A stretch of 12,768 bases of DNA from positions 1-12,768 of the forward strand of contig JACIXM010000089.1 in NCBI GenBank assembly GCA_014360395.1, written 5' to 3'. The translations under genes were made by a program, and so were the position numbers. Shown here one piece after another: positions 6,294-12,768 of the stretch (position 1 is its first letter; each line of letters begins with the position of its first letter). Source of the stretch: Actinotalea sp. GTDB taxonomy: Bacteria > Actinomycetota > Actinomycetes > Actinomycetales > Cellulomonadaceae. The notes below the pieces were generated by a model, which searched no databases, had not been told where the DNA came from, and saw nothing but the letters and a program-made list of their open reading frames with translations.

Positions 6294-7033
6294 CGGGCGG
6301 CGTCCGCCTGCCGCACGAGGATCCGGCCGCACTCCTCGCAGCGCGCCACCTGCTCCGGCGGGGCCGCCGTGATGCGCGCGACGTCCGAGGGGTTGAGCTC
6401 GAGGCGGCAGCCCTCGCACGTGCGCCCACGCAGCAGGGCGACGGCGAGCCCGCCGAGCTGACCCCGCAGCCGGTCGTAGAGGGCGACCAGACCCGCCTCG
6501 AGGCCCTCGGCACGGCCGGCCCGCTCGGCCTGGACCGCGCGGCCCTGCTCGTCGATCGCCGCCACCTCGCGCTCGAGGTCCGCCGCGAGAGCGTCCCGCT
6601 GCGCGAGCAGCTCGTCGCGGGCCTTCGTCAGCTCGGCGAGGGCCGTCTCGTGCGCCTCGAGCCGTTCCATCACCTCGAGCTCGACCTCCTCCAGCGCCTC
6701 CTGGCGCCGCGCGAGGTTCTCCAGCTCGCTGCTGAGGGCCTGGACGTCCTTGACGCTCGCGCTGCCGGACTCCATCCGCGCGCGGTCCCTCGCGGCGCGG
6801 GTGCGGACCTGCTCGACGTCCTGCTCCGCCTTGGCGAGCTCGCGCCGCAGGTCCCCCAGCGCCGTCCGGGACGTGACGTGCGCGGTCTCGACGTCGTCCA
6901 GCCGGGTCTGCAGCTCGGCGAGCTGCGCGCGCAGAGGATGGTTCGCGCGCTGGTGGGCCAGCTGGGCCAGGCGCGTGTCGAGCGCCTGCACCTCCAGCAG
7001 CCGCTGCTGGTCGGCGACGGGGGCAGTGGTCAC
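6290..7033 (-). CDS. C4-type zinc ribbon coiled-coil protein
   Basis: A 247-aa protein: residues about 8-195 form a long, charged Leu/Glu/Arg-rich alpha-helical hairpin or coiled coil, and the C-terminus carries a zinc ribbon with C206-x2-C209 and C232-x2-C235. This is the DUF164/CT398-like family, with M. tuberculosis Rv2229c as the syntenic homologue. The family is thought to be a nucleic-acid or protein-binding adaptor, and the constant pairing with RNase H and Nif3-like genes hints at a shared role; its biochemical job is not established. The GTG start at 7033 has AGGAGA 7 nt upstream. It is 19 bp downstream of the Nif3-like gene and overlaps the RNase H gene by 4 bp, so the three genes very likely form one transcript. 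Confidence 0.94.
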   Translation of the reverse strand: MTTAPVADQQRLLEVQALDTRLAQLAHQRANHPLRAQLAELQTRLDDVETAHVTSRTALGDLRRELAKAEQDVEQVRTRAARDRARMESGSASVKDVQALSSELENLARRQEALEEVELEVMERLEAHETALAELTKARDELLAQRDALAADLEREVAAIDEQGRAVQAERAGRAEGLEAGLVALYDRLRGQLGGLAVALLRGRTCEGCRLELNPSDVARITAAPPEQVARCEECGRILVRQADAAR

Positions 7034-7052
7034 GGGCGATCTCCTCGCGGGG

Positions 7053-8273
7053 TCAGCGGTGGTCGGGCGAGGGGAGGCGGGCCGTCCAGGGGTCCGTCCG
7101 CAGCGTGCTCACCCGGGTCTCCACCGTAGTGCCCGCCGCCGCGGCGTCCGCCTCGAGCTGTGCGGCCGCCCGGCGCAGCCACGGCCACTCGCTGGCGAAG
7201 TGCGCCACGTCCACGAGGAACGGACGGCTCGGCCCCTCACCCCCGCGGCGATGGGCCTCGAAGACGGCGCGCTCGCGCAGCTCGGACGCGGGGTGGTGCC
7301 GCAGGTCGGCCGTCAGGTAGACGTCCGCCCCGCTGGCCCGCACGGCGTCGAACAGCGAGTCCCCCGAGCCGCCGACGACGGCGACGCGACGCACCACCGC
7401 GTCCAGGTCGCCGGCGAGCCGCACACCCTGCTCGGTGGCCGGCAGCGCCGCCGCGACCCGCTCCCCGAAGGCCCGCAGGCTCAGGTCGCCCGGCAGCGTC
7501 CCGACGCGCCCGATCCCGGTGCTCCCCGGCAGCGCCGCGAGCTCGAGCACGTCGAACGCCGGTTCCTCGTAGGGGTGGGCGGACCGCAGCGCGGCGAGCA
7601 CGCGGGAGCGCAGCCGTCGCGGTGCGACCATCTCCACCCGGGTCTCGTCGACCCGCTCGACCTCGCCCGCGCGACCGATGGCGGGCTGCGCGGCCTCCCC
7701 GGGCACGAACGTGCCCGTGCCCGTCGTGGTCCACGCACAGCGGGAGTACTCCCCCAGCGCGCCGGCGCCGGCGTCGGCCAGGGCGTCCACCAGCCCCTCG
7801 GCGTCAGCCGTGGGGACGAAGACGACCACCTTGTCCAGGTCCTCGGCGGGCACCGGCGTGAGCGGCTCCAGGTCGGTCAGGCCGACGGCCTCGGCCAGGG
7901 CCTCCGCGACGCCACCGCGCGCGGCGTCGGCGTTCGTGTGCGCCACGTGCAGGGCGCAGCCCGCCCGGACGAGCCGATGCACGACCGCGCCCTTGAAGGT
8001 CGTCGCGGCGACCGAGTGCACCGCCCGCAGCAGCAGCGGGTGGTGGGTCACGAGCAGGTCGGCGCCCCAGGCGATGGCCTCGTCCACGACGTCCAGCGTC
8101 GGGTCGACCGCCAGCAGGACCCGGTGGACGGGCTGGTCCGGGTCGCCGCAGACCGTGCCGACCGCGTCCCAGGCCTCCGCCGACGTGGGCGGGTAGCGGC
8201 GGTCCAGGAGGCCGACGACGGCCAGGAGGTCGAGGGCTGCGGGGACCGGCGTGCGGTCGGGCGAGGAGGTCAC
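7053..8273 (-). CDS. Nif3-like dinuclear metal-centre protein (GTP cyclohydrolase I type 2 homologue)
   Basis: A 406-aa long-form Nif3/YbgI-family protein. Metal ligands map to H77 and H78 (LVTHHPLLL), D116 (AHTNAD), H358 and E362 (AHFASEW), the same spacing as in E. coli YbgI. An inserted PII/CutA-like middle domain runs about 145-255, with SAHPYEEPAFDVLEL as its hallmark, as in the longer YqfO-type members. Members form toroidal hexamers with two metals per subunit; the true substrate is unsettled despite the GTP cyclohydrolase annotation. The GTG at 8273 has no Shine-Dalgarno but TACCGT (8281-8286 on the minus strand) ends 7 nt before it, compatible with leaderless translation and with an own promoter for this three-gene operon. 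Confidence 0.94.
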   Translation of the reverse strand: MTSSPDRTPVPAALDLLAVVGLLDRRYPPTSAEAWDAVGTVCGDPDQPVHRVLLAVDPTLDVVDEAIAWGADLLVTHHPLLLRAVHSVAATTFKGAVVHRLVRAGCALHVAHTNADAARGGVAEALAEAVGLTDLEPLTPVPAEDLDKVVVFVPTADAEGLVDALADAGAGALGEYSRCAWTTTGTGTFVPGEAAQPAIGRAGEVERVDETRVEMVAPRRLRSRVLAALRSAHPYEEPAFDVLELAALPGSTGIGRVGTLPGDLSLRAFGERVAAALPATEQGVRLAGDLDAVVRRVAVVGGSGDSLFDAVRASGADVYLTADLRHHPASELRERAVFEAHRRGGEGPSRPFLVDVAHFASEWPWLRRAAAQLEADAAAAGTTVETRVSTLRTDPWTARLPSPDHR

Positions 8274-8280
8274 GCCCGAG

Positions 8281-8286
8281 ACGGTA
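8281..8286 (-). promoter_or_regulatory. -10-like box before the Nif3-like gene (TACCGT)
   Basis: TACCGT on the minus strand fits TAnnnT and stands 7 nt before the GTG start at 8273, in the 40-bp gap after the 58-aa ORF. It would make the mRNA start at the GTG. No clear -35. Confidence 0.4.
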
Positions 8287-8313
8287 CGCGGCCCCGCTCG
8301 CCCTGCGCAGTCC

Positions 8314-8490
8314 TCACATGTGGCGGAGCATGAACTCCGTCTCGGTGTCCCAGCCGTTCTCCGGGTCCCGCGCCGGTGTGACCTCCTGGCCGACGACCGT
8401 GTCCTCGAGCCGCACAGGATCGGGCAGCACCGAGAACGGGTGGGCAGGGGCCTGGGCGGCCTGCGCGGTCCTCACGTCGTCGCCGTCCAT
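8314..8490 (-). CDS. Small acidic hypothetical protein (58 aa)
   Basis: ATG at 8490 with GAGAGG 5 nt upstream opens a 58-codon frame: MDGDDVRTAQAAQAPAHPFS, then VLPDPVRLEDTVVGQEVTPA and RDPENGWDTETEFMLRHM. Codon use matches the neighbouring genes, with mostly G/C third positions. The frame is open to 8631, but that extension runs through the tRNA-Val gene and cannot be coding there. No signal peptide, membrane helix or known motif. It is 40 bp upstream of the Nif3-like gene on the same strand and 82 bp downstream of tRNA-Val. Function unknown; the balanced composition and ribosome site support a real gene. Confidence 0.65.
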   Translation of the reverse strand: MDGDDVRTAQAAQAPAHPFSVLPDPVRLEDTVVGQEVTPARDPENGWDTETEFMLRHM

Positions 8491-8549
8491 GCCGGCCTCT
8501 CGTCGGGGGTCCCCATCGTCCCAGGCCGGGACGTGCGACGCCAGAGGCT

Positions 8550-8580
8550 CGGGCCCGGGGCCGACACGTCGGTGGGCCCG
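8550..8580 (-). terminator. Hairpin downstream of, and overlapping, tRNA-Val
   Basis: CGGGCCC (8550-8556) and GGGCCCG (8574-8580) are perfect inverted 7-mers, with CCGAC/GTCGG (8561-8565, 8568-8572) nested inside. On the minus strand this lies at the tRNA 3' end, and the upstream arm is the 3' strand of the acceptor stem itself. It may act as terminator or compete with tRNA folding. Confidence 0.4.
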
Positions 8581-8646
8581 GCCGGTCTCGAACCGACGAC
8601 CTCCGCGGTGTAAGCGCGGCGCTCTGACCAACTGAGCTACAGGCCC
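8573..8646 (-). tRNA. tRNA-Val (anticodon UAC)
   Basis: The minus strand folds into a full cloverleaf. Acceptor stem GGGCCTG pairs with CGGGCCC (one G-U); the D arm GCTC/GAGC encloses AGTTGGTCA; the anticodon stem CCGCG/CGCGG has the loop CTTACAC with anticodon TAC, reading valine GUA (and possibly other GUN codons); a 5-nt variable region AGGTC follows; the T arm is GTCGG-TTCGAGA-CCGGC; the discriminator is A. The CCA end is not encoded (the genome continues CCG), so it must be added by nucleotidyltransferase. It stands alone between the peroxiredoxin gene and a 58-aa ORF. Confidence 0.97.
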
Positions 8647-8657
8647 GACGGCCGCTC

Positions 8658-8663
8658 AGCCTA
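8658..8663 (-). promoter_or_regulatory. -10 box of tRNA-Val promoter (TAGGCT)
   Basis: TAGGCT on the minus strand ends 11 nt before the mature 5' end of tRNA-Val, leaving a leader of a few nucleotides for RNase P to remove. It is identical to the rnpB -10 box at 4180-4185. No convincing -35. Confidence 0.5.
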
Positions 8664-8674
8664 CCGGTGGCGGT

Positions 8675-8694
8675 GTCGGCCGTGCCCTGCCGAC
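8675..8694 (-). terminator. Hairpin after the peroxiredoxin gene
   Basis: GTCGGC (8675-8680) pairs with GCCGAC (8689-8694) around an 8-nt loop, 29 bp after the peroxiredoxin stop and before the tRNA-Val promoter. A plausible intrinsic terminator without U tract. Confidence 0.5.
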
Positions 8695-8722
8695 CCGACG
8701 GCTCGCGGAGGCGGCGCGGCGC

Positions 8723-9238
8723 TCAGAGCGCGGCGAGCGCCGCGCGGTACTCCCCCAGGTCGCGGGCGAGGCCGCGGGGGTTCACCAGGCTCCAGCGGAC
8801 GATGCCGTCGGCGTCGACGAGAAAGCTGCCGCGCGTGGCCATGCCGGAGGCCTCGTCGAGGACGCCGAACGCGCGCGCGGCGGCCCCGTGCGGCCAGAAG
8901 TCGGACAGCAGGTCGAACCCGAAGCCCTCCTGCTCGGACCAGGCCCGCAGCGCGGGCACCGGGTCGCAGGAGACCGCCAGGAGCCGTACGCCGGCCGCCT
9001 CGAAGTCCTCGAGGTTGTCGCGCAGCTCGCACAGCTCCGCCGTGCACGTGCGGGAGAACGCGAACGGGTAGAACACGACGGCGACGGCACGCCCGCGCAG
9101 CTCCGCGAGCGAGACCGGCGTGCCGTGGGTGTCGGGCAGGACGAGGTCAGGGGCGGGCTCCCCGGGTCCTGGAACGCGGACCGGGGCGCCGGACCGCTCG
9201 ACGCCGGTGGCGGGCCCGCCGTCGGGGACGGACGTCAC
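8723..9238 (-). CDS. AhpE/BCP-like peroxiredoxin
   Basis: A 171-aa thioredoxin-fold peroxidase of the AhpC/TSA superfamily. About 20 extra N-terminal residues precede the usual opening PGEPAPDLVLPDTHGTPVSL. The peroxidatic site is FYPFAFSRTCTAELCELRD, with C65 as the attacking cysteine and a second cysteine C70 five residues later. Conserved LLAVSCDPVPALRAWSEQEGFGFDLLSDFWPHG and GSFLVDADGIVRW follow. These enzymes reduce peroxides and peroxynitrite in the cytosol. The GTG at 9238 overlaps the TGA of the DUF3052 gene (GTGA), so it is probably translated by coupling; no own ribosome site is visible. The order peroxiredoxin-DUF3052-divergent aceE matches M. tuberculosis ahpE (Rv2238c)-Rv2239c-aceE. 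M. tuberculosis AhpE is a 1-Cys enzyme; C70 may make this one 2-Cys. Confidence 0.93.
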   Translation of the reverse strand: MTSVPDGGPATGVERSGAPVRVPGPGEPAPDLVLPDTHGTPVSLAELRGRAVAVVFYPFAFSRTCTAELCELRDNLEDFEAAGVRLLAVSCDPVPALRAWSEQEGFGFDLLSDFWPHGAAARAFGVLDEASGMATRGSFLVDADGIVRWSLVNPRGLARDLGEYRAALAAL

Positions 9239-9675
9239 CGACCGCGGCCGCGCGTGCCCAGACGTGTCGCGGACCACTCCGGGGCGATGGTCAGCGTGCT
9301 CGTGGCGTGGAGCCCCGCCGTCGTCGCGGCTTCCTCGATCTCGGAGTGCGGGACGTGCCCGGGGCGGCCTGCTTTCGGGGTGAGCAGCCAGATGAGGCCG
9401 CCGTCGTCGAGCGCGGCCCGCACGTCGACGAGGGCGTCGGTGAGGTCGGTGAGGTCGCCGTCGTCCTCGCGCCACCAGAGGATCACGGCGTCGGTGACGT
9501 CGTCGTAGTCCTCGTCGACGAGCTCACCGCCGACGGTGTCCTCGATCGCCGCCCGGAGGCCCTGGTCGACGTCGTCGCCGTAGCCCCACTCCTGGACCAC
9601 CTGACCGGCCGTGAAGCCCAGCTTCGCGGCGCCGGCGCCGCCGTGGCCCACCGAGGGCTCTGCGGTCGTACCCAC
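9235..9675 (-). CDS. DUF3052 domain protein
   Basis: A 146-aa cytosolic protein that is almost entirely the DUF3052 domain: AAKLGFTAGQVVQEWGYGDDVD (residues about 16-37), LVDEDYDDVTDAVILWWREDDGDL, then LIWLLTPKAGRPGHVPHSEI and EEAATTAGL. The family is restricted mainly to actinobacteria and commonly sits beside aceE; M. tuberculosis Rv2239c is the syntenic homologue. The molecular function is unknown. GTG at 9675 was chosen because the family begins shortly after it and GGAAGGGA lies about 10 nt upstream; the frame stays open to 10185 but that is antisense to aceE and its leader. It is coupled by GTGA overlap to the peroxiredoxin gene. Confidence 0.93.
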   Translation of the reverse strand: MGTTAEPSVGHGGAGAAKLGFTAGQVVQEWGYGDDVDQGLRAAIEDTVGGELVDEDYDDVTDAVILWWREDDGDLTDLTDALVDVRAALDDGGLIWLLTPKAGRPGHVPHSEIEEAATTAGLHATSTLTIAPEWSATRLGTRGRGR

Positions 9676-9739
9676 CTCGAGTCGTTCCCTTCCGTCCGAC
9701 GTCCCCCTGCTGCGCAGGCCGCTGCGGTCCGGCCGCAGG

Positions 9740-9779
9740 TGCCACACGCTAGCCCACAGGATGCTCCCGGCGTGTGGCA
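9740..9779. repeat. 9-bp inverted repeat around a TAnnnT box
   Basis: TGCCACACG (9740-9748) and CGTGTGGCA (9771-9779) are perfect inverted 9-mers, 22 bp apart. On the minus strand TAGCGT (9746-9751) overlaps one arm and is a candidate -10 for the DUF3052-peroxiredoxin operon. A regulator bound here would cover that promoter. Confidence 0.5.
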
Positions 9780-9788
9780 AGCGCCACA
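9773..9788. promoter_or_regulatory. CRP/GlxR-like palindrome in the aceE-DUF3052 region
   Basis: TGTGGC-AAGC-GCCACA is a 16-bp site with perfect 6-bp arms. It follows the CRP-family layout TGTGA-N6-TCACA, with G/C in place of the A/T at the fifth position of each half. Its right part extends the inverted repeat at 9740-9779. It lies 98 bp upstream of the DUF3052 start and 177 bp upstream of the aceE start, so it could serve either gene. Assignment to a CRP-family protein is inference. Confidence 0.45.
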
Positions 9789-9920
9789 ACACCCGTGCCC
9801 GGGGCGGCTGGAGGAGCCTCTCGGTGTGACTTTGCCCGGCCATGAGGAACACAATGGTCGGACGACCTCGACCCGGCCGCTGCGCCGACCGCGCACCGGC
9901 AGCCGCGGGTCGACCCCGAG

Positions 9921-9942
9921 CGCCGCCGCGACCACGGCGGCG
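9921..9942 (+). other. GC hairpin in the aceE leader
   Basis: CGCCGCCG (9921-9928) and CGGCGGCG (9935-9942) are perfect 8-bp arms around a 6-nt loop, ending 10 nt before the ATG at 9953 and 22 nt before the GTG at 9965. In the mRNA this is a strong stem next to the ribosome site. The rest of 9676-9952 holds the palindromes listed separately, an AT-richer patch near 9846-9856 that may hold the aceE -10, and no convincing ORF. Confidence 0.5.
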
Positions 9943-9964
9943 CGGACGAGAGATGAGGGTGCTG

Positions 9965-12703
<2,739 letters not shown>

Positions 12704-12706
12704 CGG

Positions 12707-12731
12707 GGGCCGGCGCGGCCGGCGCCGGCCC
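12707..12731 (+). terminator. Terminator hairpin after aceE
   Basis: GGGCCGGCGC (12707-12716) and GCGCCGGCCC (12722-12731) form a perfect 10-bp stem with a 5-nt loop starting 4 bp after the aceE stop. It lacks a U tract but is very stable. aceE therefore appears monocistronic. The remaining bases to the window end are G-rich with no recognisable gene. Confidence 0.75.
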
Positions 12732-12768
12732 TCATCGACGAAGGGGCCCCACCGGGCCGGGGGGGGCC

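Noticed and set aside
4059..6461. 800-codon plus-strand frame across yaaA and the RNase H gene
   Set aside because: Low-complexity Arg/Gly/Pro translation; both overlapped genes have full catalytic motifs in their own frames.
6750..8333. 527-codon plus-strand frame opposite the zinc-ribbon and Nif3-like genes
   Set aside because: Antisense to two genes with intact metal-binding motifs; composition typical of GC shadow.
8491..8631. N-terminal extension of the 58-aa ORF through tRNA-Val
   Set aside because: It would read through the tRNA gene; the internal ATG at 8490 has a ribosome site.
9842..9964. Upstream ATG starts extending aceE by about 40 residues
   Set aside because: The extension is Arg/Pro/Ala-rich, contains the leader hairpin and is absent from known AceE N-termini.

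Overview
The window looks like chromosomal core DNA from a very GC-rich actinobacterium. Codon third positions are almost all G or C, GTG starts are frequent, and the gene order matches blocks known from Mycobacterium tuberculosis: RNase H/phosphatase, zinc ribbon and Nif3-like (Rv2228c-Rv2230c), and AhpE-like peroxiredoxin, DUF3052 and divergent aceE (Rv2238c, Rv2239c, Rv2241). The protein style suggests a Cellulomonas-like member of the Micrococcales; that placement is inference. I see no transposase, integrase, phage gene, CRISPR array or plasmid feature.

Left part (1-3450): the 3' part of a metallo-beta-lactamase-fold hydrolase runs tail to tail into a STAS-domain anti-sigma-factor antagonist. 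A small acidic protein (52 aa) lies divergent to the STAS gene. A CGNR zinc-finger regulator is divergent from an EamA-type transporter across a 132-bp region with repeated GTGAC/GTCAC elements. A 28-aa cationic micro-ORF with a near-perfect Shine-Dalgarno follows, closed by a hairpin shared with the next, convergent gene.

Middle part (3459-8273): a 95-aa uncharacterised protein and the RNase P RNA gene rnpB lie on the minus strand, separated by a compact hairpin terminator. Divergent from rnpB is yaaA (peroxide stress protein), apparently with a leaderless start. It converges on a three-gene minus-strand set: Nif3-like protein, zinc-ribbon coiled-coil protein and bifunctional RNase HI/histidine phosphatase. 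The last two overlap by ATGA.

Right part (8274-12768): a 58-aa acidic protein, tRNA-Val(UAC), and a coupled DUF3052-peroxiredoxin pair, all on the minus strand. Divergent from the pair is aceE, the pyruvate dehydrogenase E1 component, ending in a strong hairpin. The aceE/DUF3052 intergenic region carries a CRP/GlxR-like palindrome, a second nested inverted repeat and a GC hairpin just before the aceE start.

Most of this is housekeeping: RNA processing (rnpB, RNase H, tRNA), oxidative-stress defence (YaaA, peroxiredoxin) and central carbon entry to the TCA cycle (aceE). I do not see a convincing new multi-gene system. The less explained parts are the three small ORFs, the SD-less GTG starts placed directly behind TAnnnT boxes, and the structured intergenic regions.
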